Shown here: positions 28,077 through 37,870 of the stretch, in pieces
How the letters are laid out: every line of letters starts with the position of its first letter
Position numbering within the stretch: position 1 is the first letter of the stretch
NCBI RefSeq assembly: GCF_000964225.1
Contig: NZ_BAMZ01000024.1
Location: 1-64,000 of the forward strand
Origin: Acetobacter syzygii
GTDB lineage: Bacteria > Pseudomonadota > Alphaproteobacteria > Acetobacterales > Acetobacteraceae
Direction: 5' to 3'
Length of the DNA: 64,000 nt
The notes under the pieces: model-generated
What the model was told of the DNA's origin: nothing
The model's input: the letters and a program-made list of their open reading frames with translations, nothing else
Database searches by the model: none
Program-made: the position numbers and the translations under genes

Positions 28077-29670
28077 AATGCAGCACAAATTGCTGGATAA
28101 CGACCAGCACACCCATGCAGAAGGTCAGGAAAAGGCTGTGCTTGAACGTGCGGGCAAGCACAACGCCCTCCTGCCCTTTGAGTGAGGTCACGGATACACC
28201 GGTGGTAATGTTCTGTGGGGAGATCATTTTCCCCATGACCCCACCCGAAGAGTTGGCCGATGCAAACAGAACCGGGTCGAGCGAGAGCTGGTGGGCTGCG
28301 GCCACCTGCAAATTGCCAAAAAGCGCATTGCCCGATGTATCGCTTCCGGTCAGGAAGACAGCAATCCAGCCCAGAAAGACCGAAACCAGCGGGAAGAGCA
28401 TTCCGGTGGAAGATACGGCATAGCCCAGTGTGTAGGTCATGCCCGAATAGTTCATCAAAAATGCCAGACCAATGGTCAGGGCCACGGTTACAACGGCCAG
28501 CCATGCCTGCCGGATGGTTGTGGCAATGGCGGCTCCAAACTGGCCGAGTGTTGTCCGGGTAAACAGGGCGCTCAGAATGGCGGCAACCAGAATGGCAGTG
28601 CCGGTACCAAGAGGTTCAAACTTCCAGACTGCGGCATAAACGGTTTTATACAGCGATATGAAAACAGCATTGTCCAACCCCGGCCAGTGGACGGGGAGTG
28701 CGCCAATGCGGGCAACATGCAGTGCGTCCCATGCAATAACAACGGCAATAACCGTTACCCACGGTATCCAGCCCTGCCAGAGTGGAACAGTGGTTTTTTC
28801 TGTTGGAGTTTTTGCGTCGATCTGGCTCAGGTCTATGGCGTAATCCGGATCTGGCTGTGGCCGCCACACGCGCAGGAACAGAATGCTCGCCACGAGTGAT
28901 ACGCTGGAGGAAAGCACATTGCTCAGGCTGTAAAGACCTGCGCCGGAAATAACCAGCAGGGTCAGGGCAAAGCTTCCGCCTGCAACCAGCAGAATGGGCC
29001 ACATCTGGCGCACGGAGCGCCATCCGCCATAAAGCGCCATAACGTAAAAAGGAATAAGGCAGGCAAAGGGAGTAAGCTGCCGGCCAATGGTTGCCCCCAG
29101 TACATCTGGCGGCAGGCCGGTAATGGACCCCAGTACGGTGACGGGAATACCCAGCCCGCCAAATGCGACCGGTGCGGAATTGAAGATCAGCACGTAGGTC
29201 AGCGCATCAAGCGCGGGAAAACCAAGAAGGATCAGCAACGCACTGGTAATGGCAACAGGTGTGCCAAACCCGGCCACACCTTCCAGTGCCGCACTAAAGC
29301 AGAAGCCCAGAACAATAAGAATAATGCGGCGGTCGTTGGGGACGTGCTGAATAATCCAGCCCCGAAAAGCATCAAACCGGCCGTTGTGCACGGCAACATT
29401 AAACAGCAGCAGGGCGCAAAGCGCGATCCACATGACAGGTAGGAGCGAAAACACAATGCCATTGCTAATGCTGGCAAGTGCCAGTGTAGGCGGAATACCC
29501 CACAGGCCAATGGCAATAACCAGCCCGACCAGCAGCCCCCCCAGGGAGGATTGCCAGGCCGGACGGCGCAAAATACCCATCATGAACAGGGTAACAAGAA
29601 TGGGGCAGGCCGCTACAACAAAGGAGAGCAGAAGGCTATGACCCACAGGAGCAAGAGGCTGTATGAACAT
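28075..29670 (-). CDS. L-lactate permease (LctP/LldP family)
   Basis: A 531-residue polytopic membrane protein with about twelve to fourteen hydrophobic segments. It fits the lactate permease family that takes up lactate or glycolate with protons. Family-like segments include FGFCFSAALEGVAGFGTPVAIT (residues ~110-130) and the C-terminal NALFGNLQVAAAHQLSLDP...ANSSGGVMGKMISPQNI. The ATG at 29670 (MFIQPLAP) has GAGAAC upstream and opens directly with the first membrane segment. Lactate is a common carbon source for Acetobacter. No lactate dehydrogenase gene is nearby. Confidence 0.92.
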   Translation of the reverse strand: MFIQPLAPVGHSLLLSFVVAACPILVTLFMMGILRRPAWQSSLGGLLVGLVIAIGLWGIPPTLALASISNGIVFSLLPVMWIALCALLLFNVAVHNGRFDAFRGWIIQHVPNDRRIILIVLGFCFSAALEGVAGFGTPVAITSALLILLGFPALDALTYVLIFNSAPVAFGGLGIPVTVLGSITGLPPDVLGATIGRQLTPFACLIPFYVMALYGGWRSVRQMWPILLVAGGSFALTLLVISGAGLYSLSNVLSSSVSLVASILFLRVWRPQPDPDYAIDLSQIDAKTPTEKTTVPLWQGWIPWVTVIAVVIAWDALHVARIGALPVHWPGLDNAVFISLYKTVYAAVWKFEPLGTGTAILVAAILSALFTRTTLGQFGAAIATTIRQAWLAVVTVALTIGLAFLMNYSGMTYTLGYAVSSTGMLFPLVSVFLGWIAVFLTGSDTSGNALFGNLQVAAAHQLSLDPVLFASANSSGGVMGKMISPQNITTGVSVTSLKGQEGVVLARTFKHSLFLTFCMGVLVVIQQFVLH

Positions 29671-29896
29671 GATTGTTCTCAAATAAGGCGTTGCCTCTCT
29701 CGTGATGTAGAGAGTGCTGGAAGTAACGCGTGCTTGTGGGCAGGGATGCAATAAAACTTCGTGTTATATCATCCTGATGTTCCCGCAGGGGCTGGCCATG
29801 CAGCCATTGTGCACCATGGAGGTCTTGCGAACTTGCGGTTGTCTGCCACGTTCTGGATAGATGTTTTTTTGGTCTTGGTATGGCAGGGGTGGGGTT

Positions 29897-31222
29897 ATGA
29901 ACAAGCGATCCATGTGGCTGGCAGGGAGTATGCTGTTAGCTTTTATTGTTGCTGGGGGTGGGGTGGTTCAATACTCCCGGAGTGAGCGGGCACGCCTTAC
30001 TGTGGAACAGGGTACGGGACCAGATCCGCTTTTACCGGCTCCATCGGGGCGGCCCCTGCCAACAGTCAATATAGCCAGTCCAAATGGCGAGCACCCAACG
30101 CCCGCACCGGGGCTTGCTGTTGCCGCATTCGCGCGCCACCTGGACCATCCACGCTGGCTCTATACCTTACCGAATGGGGATGTTCTGGTCGCACAGAGTA
30201 ATTCTCCGGATACGGATATTCAAACTCTTAAAAACCGTATTGCCAGTTGGGTTATGGGGGCAGTCGGGGCGGGTGTGCCCAGCCCCAACAGAATTGTTCT
30301 GCTACGTGATGAAAACGGGCAGGGTGTAGCCACCATGCGGACTGTTCTGCTTGATCATCTCTATTCTCCTTTTGGCATGGCACTGGTCGGGAATGATCTT
30401 TATGTGGCGGATGCCAATGCCATTCTCAAATTCCCGTACCATGAGGGTGATACGCACATTACCGCGCCACCTGTAAAAGTGGTCGATCTGCCCGCTGGGT
30501 ATAACCACCACTGGACCAAAAATATTCTGGCCAGCCCAGATGGACGCTTTTTGTATGTGACCGTAGGGTCCAACAGTAACGTGGCCGAACACGGTATGGA
30601 GGTGGAAGAAGGGCGTGCCCGGATTGACCGGGTGGATTTGCAAACAGGAAAATTAACCCCTTACGCAACAGGTTTGCGTAACCCCAATGGTATGGGCTGG
30701 GAGCCGCAAACAGGCGCTTTATGGGTTGCGGTCAATGAGCGCGATGAAATCGGTAGTGATCTGGTGCCTGATTACATGACGGCGGTTAAGGAGGGGGGAT
30801 TTTACGGTTGGCCATACAGCTATTATGGCCAGCATGAGGATGTACGTGTGCGTCCTTCACGCCCGGATCTGGTGGCTTCCGCCCTTGTGCCAGACTATGC
30901 GCTTGGCCCGCATACGGCATCGTTGGGGCTGGCTTTTACAAATACGGCCCAACTCCTGCCAGAAACATTGTGGCATGGCGTGGTTGTGGGGCAGCATGGG
31001 TCCTGGAACCGGCGGCCTAAAAGTGGTTACAGGGTAATTTATATTCCCTTTGCTCAAGGCAAACCGGCTGGGATGCCTCAGTCTGTTTTAACGGGTTTTT
31101 TGACCCCGGATGAAGAGCATGTGCATGGCCGCCCGGTTGGTGTTGCTCTGGATCAGACCGGCGCCCTGCTGGTTGCGGATGATGTGGGGAACACCGTATG
31201 GCGTGTAACCAAAGCTCCCTAG
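29897..31222 (+). CDS. Membrane-anchored sorbosone dehydrogenase-like PQQ/beta-propeller protein
   Basis: A 441-residue protein with an N-terminal membrane anchor or uncleaved signal ([18 protein letters not shown], residues ~5-22) and a large periplasmic beta-propeller of the glucose/sorbosone dehydrogenase family. Typical blocks are [81 protein letters not shown] and [15 protein letters not shown] membrane-bound L-sorbosone dehydrogenase was described from Acetobacter liquefaciens, which fits. PQQ use is inferred from the family. The ATG at 29897 has GGGGTGGGG just before it. It is divergent from the lactate permease gene. Confidence 0.87.
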   Translation: MNKRSMWLAGSMLLAFIVAGGGVVQYSRSERARLTVEQGTGPDPLLPAPSGRPLPTVNIASPNGEHPTPAPGLAVAAFARHLDHPRWLYTLPNGDVLVAQSNSPDTDIQTLKNRIASWVMGAVGAGVPSPNRIVLLRDENGQGVATMRTVLLDHLYSPFGMALVGNDLYVADANAILKFPYHEGDTHITAPPVKVVDLPAGYNHHWTKNILASPDGRFLYVTVGSNSNVAEHGMEVEEGRARIDRVDLQTGKLTPYATGLRNPNGMGWEPQTGALWVAVNERDEIGSDLVPDYMTAVKEGGFYGWPYSYYGQHEDVRVRPSRPDLVASALVPDYALGPHTASLGLAFTNTAQLLPETLWHGVVVGQHGSWNRRPKSGYRVIYIPFAQGKPAGMPQSVLTGFLTPDEEHVHGRPVGVALDQTGALLVADDVGNTVWRVTKAP

Positions 31223-31370
31223 GTCTTGTGCAAGGGTATGTTTGGTTTTTTGTGTCCTTGCATCCATGGCGCGATGGTGGAACTCTTGGTGCCTAAACTT
31301 GATGGAATGCACTCATTCAGTCCGGTTTTTTGCAATGTGGGGCGGATTGCCCCGTAAAAAGGGGTTTTCC

Positions 31371-32555
31371 ATGAAGTCTGTATCGCGCCTTGTTGCGGCT
31401 GTGTCTTTGCTTGCATTGGCTGCCTGTCAGGTTGCACCGCCGCCAGCGCCGGTCCCGCCTGCTCAGGTTTCTGGCGCATTAATGCAGCATAGTCCGCTGG
31501 GTTCTGGTCTGGGTGTGGAGGGAAGCGGTCCCTCATTGAGTATTCAGTATCTTTCGACCAACGGGGTTACGGGTAATGGGCTTGTGCCAGTTACTGGTGT
31601 GGTTATTTACCCTTCAGGCCCTGCACCTGCGGGGGGGTGGCCTGTTGTGGCATGGGCGCATGGTACGGTTGGTATTGCAGACAGTTGCGCGCCATCCCGT
31701 AATCCCCGTTCTGCCAGAGATCAGACATATCTGAGCGAATGGCTGCATCGGGGTTTTGCTATTGTTGCAACGGATTATCAGGGATTGGGGAGCGATGGCA
31801 CGCATCCGTACCTGAATGCCCGAACCGAGGCCTACAGCGTGCTTGATAGCGTACGCGCAGCGTTGGCAGGTCTGCCAGACCTGAGCAATAATGTGCTGAT
31901 TGTCGGGCAGTCGCAGGGCGCGGGAGCTGCGTTTGCCTCCGCTGCATATGCCCCGGCTTATGCTCCGGCACTGCATGTGCGCGGCGTTGTGGCTACAGGC
32001 ATACCCTATATGTCGCCCGAAGTTATTAAAACCGTTCTACGTGCCAAACCACAGAATGGTGCGCATGGAATGGACCCGGTAGTGGCCTATGCTCTGTTAA
32101 TTGGTGCATCCGAGGCCGGGCTGGACCCGGCATTCAAACCCGAGCAGGCTTTTACGCCGCGTGCTATGCCCACATTCCACGCGGCTTCGGAAATATGTGC
32201 ACGCCCGCTTATGGAGCGTATTAAAAATGAGGGGTTAACACGGGCCAATACGTTTGAACCCACCTTGCCGCAGGCGCTTGCCCCTGCGTTTAAATCCATG
32301 TTGTTCCCAACTCTTAAGCTGGATGTGCCGCTGTTTGTCGGCATTGGTGCGGCAGACAGGGATGTGGCACCCCAAGGTCAGTTGATGCTGGTCAGGGACG
32401 CCTGTAAGGCGGGGACCGTTGTGCAGGCCCATTTGTACAAAGGGCAGGATCATTCGGAAGCCGTTCTGGCATCCATGAAGGATTCAGCAGCATTTACCAC
32501 GGCCGTCATGCATGGCGAGCCAGTGCAGGCTGTGTGTAAGCCGGTCGCCCAATAA
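31371..32555 (+). CDS. Secretory-lipase-like alpha/beta hydrolase lipoprotein
   Basis: A 394-residue exported hydrolase. The signal peptide ends in a lipobox LAAC (Cys19), so it should be lipid-anchored. The alpha/beta-hydrolase core has WAHGTVG (oxyanion region), the nucleophile Ser181 in GQSQG, an acid candidate in GIGAADRD and the His in GQDHSEA. The fold and order (IVATDYQGLG, then HPYLNA) resemble the LIP/secretory lipase family rather than a classical bacterial lipase. The ATG at 31371 is chosen for the signal peptide. It follows the sorbosone dehydrogenase-like gene by 148 bp. The ester substrate is unknown. Confidence 0.85.
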   Translation: MKSVSRLVAAVSLLALAACQVAPPPAPVPPAQVSGALMQHSPLGSGLGVEGSGPSLSIQYLSTNGVTGNGLVPVTGVVIYPSGPAPAGGWPVVAWAHGTVGIADSCAPSRNPRSARDQTYLSEWLHRGFAIVATDYQGLGSDGTHPYLNARTEAYSVLDSVRAALAGLPDLSNNVLIVGQSQGAGAAFASAAYAPAYAPALHVRGVVATGIPYMSPEVIKTVLRAKPQNGAHGMDPVVAYALLIGASEAGLDPAFKPEQAFTPRAMPTFHAASEICARPLMERIKNEGLTRANTFEPTLPQALAPAFKSMLFPTLKLDVPLFVGIGAADRDVAPQGQLMLVRDACKAGTVVQAHLYKGQDHSEAVLASMKDSAAFTTAVMHGEPVQAVCKPVAQ

Positions 32556-32578
32556 TATTTTATTTTTTGGTCAGTAAG

Positions 32579-32616
32579 CCAGTAACCCGTGATTGCCTGA
32601 AGGTATGGGTTACTGG
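32579..32616 (+). terminator. Hairpin after the lipase-like gene
   Basis: A perfect 10-bp stem pairs CCAGTAACCC (32579-32588) with GGGTTACTGG (32607-32616), with an 18-base loop. No T-run follows, so termination is likely but not certain. Confidence 0.5.
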
Positions 32617-32763
32617 TTGCGATGGTAGCAGAAGGAGAGCTGCCAAGCAGAATGCTCCAGCAGGATCGGGCTTATGGGTGGGCCATGATCCATGGCGGTA
32701 AATCCATGCCAAGATGAATTATCTTGCGTTGGAAAAATTTTTAAATTTATGATAGGAGAAGAA

Positions 32764-32840
32764 TGGTGCACCCGAGAGGACTCGAACCTCTAACCCCCAG
32801 ATTCGTAGTCTGGTGCTCTATCCAGTTGAGCTACGGGTGC
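32764..32840 (-). tRNA. tRNA-Arg(ACG)
   Basis: On the minus strand the sequence folds as a full tRNA: acceptor GCACCCG/CGGGTGC, D arm GCTCAACTGGATAGAGC, anticodon stem CCAGA/TCTGG with loop CTACGAA (anticodon ACG, read as ICG), T arm AGAGG-TTCGAGT-CCTCT, and an encoded 3' CCA. It decodes CGU/CGC/CGA arginine codons. It stands alone between two protein genes, and I see no attachment-site repeat or integrase beside it. Confidence 0.97.
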
Positions 32841-32858
32841 GCCGTGAGAGGGTGTTTA

Positions 32859-32879
32859 GCCGAGCATCCTGTGCTCGGC
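32859..32879 (-). terminator. Hairpin between tRNA-Arg and the exported protein gene
   Basis: GCCGAGCA (32859-32866) pairs perfectly with TGCTCGGC (32872-32879) over a 5-base loop. It lies downstream of the minus-strand exported protein gene and upstream of the tRNA. It lacks a T-run. Confidence 0.45.
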
Positions 32880-32910
32880 AACCCCTAAATTTCATTTTTT
32901 TGAAAATTTT

Positions 32911-33354
32911 TCAGTTTCGTCCCAAAAAGTTATCCAACGGATGGTTGTTGGGGCGGCGCAGGGTAATGTGTGCACGGCAGGTTGGCGTGCCATAGACACC
33001 TTCAAACGTATCTCCCACCGGGTGGGCCTCAAACACCATTGGCAGGGTCTGCTTTCGGGCATCCTGCAAAATGAGCTGGGCGTGGTAGTGCTGCCGTTCC
33101 TTGTCGGGAACGCCATGCAGGATCAGATTGCCGGTTTCAGGCACAAAGATCATCTTTTTGGGTTTGATTTCCATATAGGAGAGGCCCTCGGTCGGGCAGT
33201 CCTGCCCTTTGTCCGTAACAAGCACGCCGGTCCAGTCTCCATAGGGGTCCTCGGCAGCGGAAGATGCTGCCTGTGCAGGCATGGTTTGCCAGCCAGCCAG
33301 CCCCATACCCAGCAGGGCGCAAAATCGCCAGAACCGTAAGGGCTTGTCTTTCAT
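32911..33354 (-). CDS. Exported protein of unknown function
   Basis: A 147-residue protein with a signal peptide of about 30 residues, cut after PAQA. The mature domain (~115 residues) opens EDPYGDWTGVLVTDKGQDCP and looks beta-rich, somewhat like small calycin-type or stress-related periplasmic domains. The two mature cysteines (in QDCPTEG and TPTCRAH) could form a disulphide. AGGAGA lies 11 bases before the ATG at 33354. It is divergent from guaA, with over 200 bp between. I do not recognise a named family. Confidence 0.75.
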   Translation of the reverse strand: MKDKPLRFWRFCALLGMGLAGWQTMPAQAASSAAEDPYGDWTGVLVTDKGQDCPTEGLSYMEIKPKKMIFVPETGNLILHGVPDKERQHYHAQLILQDARKQTLPMVFEAHPVGDTFEGVYGTPTCRAHITLRRPNNHPLDNFLGRN

Positions 33355-33581
33355 AGGTAAGCATCTCCTGTGCCGTTCTTTTCGAATCTGGGGTCATAAA
33401 CTGTTTGTGGCAAGTCTGTATGGAAAACAGATTCAGGCGTTATTCTGGTTTTATAGGGTGACGAGGGCGCTGCATGGCTTTATATCCGCATGTCATACTT
33501 ACTTAGTGGTAGGTCTTGAGTGTGTTGTCGCCACTGCACAAGAAAGCCGACCCTGACGCAGACCAGAAAGAACCATTACCC

Positions 33582-35180
33582 ATGTCCGATGCCGCTCAGC
33601 CCGCTTCACTTGTTGTGTTGGATGAAGCCTTGCACCATGACCGTATTCTGATTCTGGATTTTGGTAGTCAGGTCACGCAGCTGATTGCCCGCCGCGTGCG
33701 CGAAAGCGGCGTTTATTGCGAAATCTGGCCCTTTACCACTGACGCTGAAAAAATTCGTTCTTTTGCACCGCGTGGCATTATTTTGTCCGGTGGTCCTGCC
33801 AGCGTTAATGGTCCCGATGCTCCCAAAATTCCGGATGTGGTCTTTGAGATGGCCGTGCCTGTTCTGGGCATTTGTTACGGCCAGCAGGCCATGTGCAAAC
33901 AATTGGGAGGTGAGGTCGAAAGTGGTGAACACCGCGAATTTGGCCGTGCTTTTGTAGATATTGTGGAAGATTGCGCCCTGTTCCGTGGTGCATGGGCCCG
34001 TGGTGGCCGCGAACAGGTGTGGATGAGCCATGGTGACCGCGTGGTGGCCTTGCCGCCGGGGTTCAGAACTGTTGCCGTCAGTCAGGGCGCACCTTTTGCG
34101 GTTATCGCGGATGAGGGACGTCGCCTTTACGGTGTACAGTTCCACCCCGAAGTCGTGCATACGCCCCATGGCGCCGCCCTGCTGGAAAACTTTACACATA
34201 ACGTGGCCGGTTGTTCCGGGTCGTGGACCATGGCTGGTTTCCGCGAGATGGAAATTGCCCGTATCCGCGCACAGGTTGGTTCTGGCAGGGTTATCTGCGG
34301 TTTGTCAGGCGGGGTAGATTCTTCTGTTGCTGCCGTGCTGATCCACGAGGCCATTGGCGAACAGCTCACCTGCATTTTTGTTGATCACGGCATGTTGCGT
34401 GCCGGGGAAGCTGAAGATGTGATCAAGACCTTCCGTGGTCAGTTCAACATTCAGCTTATCCACCGGGATGCGTCCGATCTCTTCCTGACAGCGCTGGACG
34501 GGGTGACTGACCCCGAAATCAAGCGCAAGACCATTGGCCGCTTGTTTGTTGAGGTGTTCGAGGAAGAAGCGACAAAATTGGGTGGAGCGCAGTTCCTTGC
34601 CCAGGGCACCCTTTACCCCGATGTGATCGAGAGCGTCAGCTTTACGGGTGGGCCGTCTGTAACCATTAAATCCCACCATAATGTGGGTGGTTTGCCCGAG
34701 CGTATGAACATGCAGCTGGTGGAACCGCTGCGCGAACTGTTCAAGGACGAAGTGCGTGATCTTGGGCGTGAACTGGGGATTCCCGAAGTTATTGTCGGGC
34801 GTCATCCCTTCCCCGGTCCGGGTCTTGCTATTCGTATTCCGGGTAACATCACGCGTGAAAAGCTGGACCTGTTACGGAAGGTGGATACCGTTTTTCTGGA
34901 AGAAATCCGTGCGGCAGGCCTGTACGATGCTATCTGGCAGGCATTTGCTGTGCTGCTGCCGGTCCGCACTGTGGGTGTTATGGGCGATGGCCGTACATAC
35001 GATCAGGCCTGTGCCCTGCGTGCGGTAACCAGTACGGATGGGATGACGGCGGACGTCTATCCGTTTGACATGAGCTTCCTTACCAAGGTTGCCGGGCGTA
35101 TTGTGAATGAAGTCCGGGGTATTAACCGCGTAACGTACGACATTACTTCCAAGCCACCCGGTACGATTGAGTGGGAATAA
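33582..35180 (+). CDS. guaA: GMP synthase (glutamine-hydrolysing)
   Basis: A 532-residue enzyme that aminates XMP to GMP. The N-terminal class I glutamine amidotransferase has Cys98 (GICYGQQ), His188 and Glu190 (QFHPEV). The ATP-pyrophosphatase domain starts near residue 235 with LSGGVDSS. The C-terminal dimerisation domain follows, with [14 protein letters not shown] and the end IN(R)[16 protein letters not shown] typical of GuaA. I take the ATG at 33582 (MSDAAQ), which gives a normal length; an upstream GTG/TTG would add 22 residues. A strong terminator follows. Confidence 0.96.
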   Translation: MSDAAQPASLVVLDEALHHDRILILDFGSQVTQLIARRVRESGVYCEIWPFTTDAEKIRSFAPRGIILSGGPASVNGPDAPKIPDVVFEMAVPVLGICYGQQAMCKQLGGEVESGEHREFGRAFVDIVEDCALFRGAWARGGREQVWMSHGDRVVALPPGFRTVAVSQGAPFAVIADEGRRLYGVQFHPEVVHTPHGAALLENFTHNVAGCSGSWTMAGFREMEIARIRAQVGSGRVICGLSGGVDSSVAAVLIHEAIGEQLTCIFVDHGMLRAGEAEDVIKTFRGQFNIQLIHRDASDLFLTALDGVTDPEIKRKTIGRLFVEVFEEEATKLGGAQFLAQGTLYPDVIESVSFTGGPSVTIKSHHNVGGLPERMNMQLVEPLRELFKDEVRDLGRELGIPEVIVGRHPFPGPGLAIRIPGNITREKLDLLRKVDTVFLEEIRAAGLYDAIWQAFAVLLPVRTVGVMGDGRTYDQACALRAVTSTDGMTADVYPFDMSFLTKVAGRIVNEVRGINRVTYDITSKPPGTIEWE

Positions 35181-35250
35181 CACCGACTCCCGTAACCCCT
35201 AGGGTTACGGCGGGTATTGGTTCAGGCTGCCGAGTGTAAGTTGCAAAATA

Positions 35251-35283
35251 CGGGGTGCATCATTTTTGATGCGCCCCGTTTTT
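35251..35283 (+). terminator. Rho-independent terminator of guaA
   Basis: A 12-bp stem pairs CGGGGTGCATCA (35251-35262) with TGATGCGCCCCG (35267-35278), with one G-U pair and a TTTT loop. TTTTT follows. A second, T-less inverted repeat at 35190-35210 (CCGTAACCC/GGGTTACGG) precedes it. Confidence 0.9.
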
Positions 35284-35331
35284 ATAGGTGAAAATAGCTT
35301 GATATATCTGCGCTTGAGGGGCGCAAAAAGT

Positions 35332-35550
35332 TCAGTTTTTTCCGGGTTGAGGGCGGTTATGCCAGTCTATGCATACATCGGACAGCCAGAGTGTCAGTGC
35401 GGAAATACCGAGCCATAAAATGCCGGGAAAAATGTTAAAATCCTGAATAACAACAATACCAATACAGAAGGCAGCAATAGAGATGGTCAAATTGACCACA
35501 CAGCAGAAGACTGCCACAGGCCAGCTTTTGGGAAGACCAAGTTTGGACAT
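35332..35550 (-). CDS. Small two-helix membrane protein, unknown function
   Basis: A 72-residue protein with two hydrophobic segments (VAVFCCVVNLTISIAAFCIGIVVI and FPGILWLGISALTLWL), so probably an inner-membrane hairpin, and a short polar tail. I take the ATG at 35550 (MSKLGLPKSWP); the frame continues upstream 26 codons but these are polar and unlikely. It is convergent with guaA. No family recognised. Confidence 0.7.
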   Translation of the reverse strand: MSKLGLPKSWPVAVFCCVVNLTISIAAFCIGIVVIQDFNIFPGILWLGISALTLWLSDVCIDWHNRPQPGKN

Positions 35551-35659
35551 GTGTGTTTCGCGCTTAAAAGTTGGAGCGCGCTCCCTTTGTGTGAACAATA
35601 CAGCCCAATAACCGGCGTAAATCCCCATAATGTAGCAGTGTTGCCGGGGCGCTGCTCAT

Positions 35660-35692
35660 GCCCAAAGAGGGAGGTAAGCTCCCTCTTTGGGC
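35660..35692 (-). terminator. Hairpin downstream of cysK
   Basis: A perfect 14-bp stem pairs GCCCAAAGAGGGAG (35660-35673) with CTCCCTCTTTGGGC (35679-35692), with a 5-base loop. It lies 14 bp after the cysK stop on the minus strand. The sequence after the stem has no T-run. Confidence 0.7.
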
Positions 35693-35705
35693 TGGTCTTT
35701 AAGTC

Positions 35706-36746
35706 TTACTGGTCAAGCCATGGAGCGACTGGCAGATTTTTCTCCCGCAGGAAGGTGGGGTTGAATAGCTTGGATTCATACCGCGCACCACCATCAGCCA
35801 GAATGGTCACAATTCTATGGCCCGGACCAAGCTTGCGCGCGGTACGGATGGCAGCAGCCACGTTAATGCCAGATGACCCACCAACAGAAAGACCTTCCTC
35901 GCCGAGCAGACTGTAAATGACGTCCAGTGCCTCGGGGTCCGGGATACGCTCTGCATCATCTATGGGGGCGCCCTCAAGGTTGCCTGTCACGCGGGATTGG
36001 CCAATGCCCTCGGTAATGGAGGAGCCCGCTACGGAAAGGTCATTGTTCTTCACCCAGCCGTACAGACCAGAACCTTCGGGGTCTGCCAGTACAATATGCG
36101 GAGCTTTTGCGTTGTCACGTTGAGCTGCATCGTGCAGGCCAAGAGCAATGCCAGCCAACGTACCCCCGGTGCCACATGCGCAGGTAAAGGCATCCACCTG
36201 CCCGCCCATCTGTTGCCAGATTTCCTGCGCAGTGGTGGCGCGGTGGCCTTCCCGGTTTGCAGTATTGTCAAACTGGTTGGCCCAGACCCACCCGTTTTCT
36301 TCTGCCAGACGGCGCGAGACATGGACATAATTGCCGGGGTCACGGTACGGTTTGGCAGGCACAAGGCGCAGATCTGCACCGATCATGCGCAGGAAACCGA
36401 TTTTTTCCCGGCTTTGCGTTTCGGGCATGACAATAACGCACTTATAACCGCGTGCATTGGCGACCAATGTTAAGCCAATGCCCGTGTTGCCCGCCGTGCC
36501 TTCGACCAATGTTCCGCCGGGTTTCAGCACGCCACGGCGTTCGGCATCATCAATAATGGCAAGGGCTGCACGGTCTTTTACGGAGCCGCCGGGGTTCATG
36601 AACTCGGCTTTGCCATAAATCTGGCAGCCGGTTGCCTCAGACGCCTTGCGCAGAAGAATAAGGGGGGTGCCACCAACAGCACCCGGCATATCGGGGGAGA
36701 GCGAGGCCCAGCCGGGATGGGTGGAGGGCGTTGCGCGTTCGGTCAT
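35706..36746 (-). CDS. cysK: Cysteine synthase A (O-acetylserine sulfhydrylase)
   Basis: A 346-residue PLP enzyme that makes cysteine from O-acetylserine and sulfide. The PLP lysine 57 is in NPGGSVKDRAAL. EGTAGNTGIGL binds the substrate carboxylate (usually TSGNTG). CGTGGTLAG binds the PLP phosphate and SVGGSSGINVAAA closes the site. The 20-residue N-terminal lead and a slightly long C-terminus make it longer than E. coli CysK (323); the cystathionine beta-synthase branch of the fold cannot be excluded. It is monocistronic with its own hairpin terminator. Confidence 0.9.
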   Translation of the reverse strand: MTERATPSTHPGWASLSPDMPGAVGGTPLILLRKASEATGCQIYGKAEFMNPGGSVKDRAALAIIDDAERRGVLKPGGTLVEGTAGNTGIGLTLVANARGYKCVIVMPETQSREKIGFLRMIGADLRLVPAKPYRDPGNYVHVSRRLAEENGWVWANQFDNTANREGHRATTAQEIWQQMGGQVDAFTCACGTGGTLAGIALGLHDAAQRDNAKAPHIVLADPEGSGLYGWVKNNDLSVAGSSITEGIGQSRVTGNLEGAPIDDAERIPDPEALDVIYSLLGEEGLSVGGSSGINVAAAIRTARKLGPGHRIVTILADGGARYESKLFNPTFLREKNLPVAPWLDQ

Positions 36747-36812
36747 CTCTATACCCTGCTAGCTATGATCAGGTCGGACGCATGAGGCTGGTATGTGCGC
36801 CATGAGGATTCA

Positions 36813-37709
36813 CTATCTGCCTGCGTCCGGTTCTTCTTGGGCATCATATAGCACTTCCAAAACAGCACACCAAGGATAGCGTGGGTCATAGCTCTGCCCC
36901 GTGGGGCTTGCCAGCCGCCCCTGCTCGTCCGTGGGGACGTGTGTCAGGGCTACGGCATCGTCTATGTTACCGCCAATAATGCTGATCTGGTGGCCAAAGG
37001 GTGGTCCATTCTGCCCCGTGGCAACCACATAGCCGCAATGTGCGGGAAACCCGTAGGATGTGGGCAGGCTGGAAAATCGGATGCTCTGTTTGCTACGCCC
37101 ACGGGCAACGCAGATCAGATCACCCGATTTTGGGGTGTAGGATGCAGGGTCATGCGCACGCAGAATGGGTGACTGCCCGGATGCGGCGGCATTGATGTAT
37201 GTTGAATGGTTGGGAGAGTAGGGGAAACGCTCATTAGCCCCCGCGATCCGCATAACGTAGGAAATAAATGCCGCAGACCATGCAAAAAAACCGTCGTGCA
37301 CAAAGTCGGTCAGTTGCCCATCCGCGTTATGTTTGCCGCTCCAGGATGCCTCGGTCATACTGGGGTCCATACCAATCCACCAGTATTCCCCTACACGTTG
37401 CCACAACCCCGGAGCGCGCTCGGGTTTAACGGCGGCTACCTGTGGCTCTGGCCGTTGCTCCGGGTCATCATCATTGACCGGGCTGCCAAACAGCCGCCAT
37501 TCGCGCATGGCAATGGCTACCACATCCTGCTGGTTGAATGGTTCATAATTGCGCGTGGCAAAATCAGGCACATGGCTGTTCAGACCATAGGTGCCGGATG
37601 GGCTCCCCCCAGCCTGGGAGGAGGTTCGCCCACCCGTGTGAGAGGGCTGGGAGGTGCAGGCCGCCAGACACAAAGGTGCCAGAAGGGCCACAGTCAGCTT
37701 GCGTGGCAT
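36813..37709 (-). CDS. DUF2272 domain lipoprotein
   Basis: A 298-residue protein with a lipoprotein signal (LLAPLCLAAC, Cys18). The mature domain resembles DUF2272 proteins, which sit in the NlpC/P60-like peptidase region of sequence space: FAWSAAFISYVMRIAG, HSTYINAA and SGDLICVARG are the visible conserved blocks, and HCGYVVATG carries a histidine. No classical Cys-His-His triad can be assigned with certainty (the Cys of DLICVARG is in a different place). It is predicted to act in the periplasm, perhaps on the cell wall. 66 bp separate it from the cysK start. Confidence 0.75.
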   Translation of the reverse strand: MPRKLTVALLAPLCLAACTSQPSHTGGRTSSQAGGSPSGTYGLNSHVPDFATRNYEPFNQQDVVAIAMREWRLFGSPVNDDDPEQRPEPQVAAVKPERAPGLWQRVGEYWWIGMDPSMTEASWSGKHNADGQLTDFVHDGFFAWSAAFISYVMRIAGANERFPYSPNHSTYINAAASGQSPILRAHDPASYTPKSGDLICVARGRSKQSIRFSSLPTSYGFPAHCGYVVATGQNGPPFGHQISIIGGNIDDAVALTHVPTDEQGRLASPTGQSYDPRYPWCAVLEVLYDAQEEPDAGR

Positions 37710-37870
37710 CTTGTCTCCATACCAGAACAGGGCTTTTGGCCCGGTGGACAGATGTGCCGACCACCATGAATAAAAAAGCCCTGAGGTAAGGAATAGGCGT
37801 CCTTTATGGAGGGTGGAAGAGGTTTTATGCCCTTGCTACCCCGCACCTCAATCTTTTTGGTGGTTTTGTT

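Noticed and set aside
32764-32840. tRNA-Arg as an integration site for a mobile element
   Set aside because: No partial tRNA repeat, integrase or change in gene style is seen on either side.
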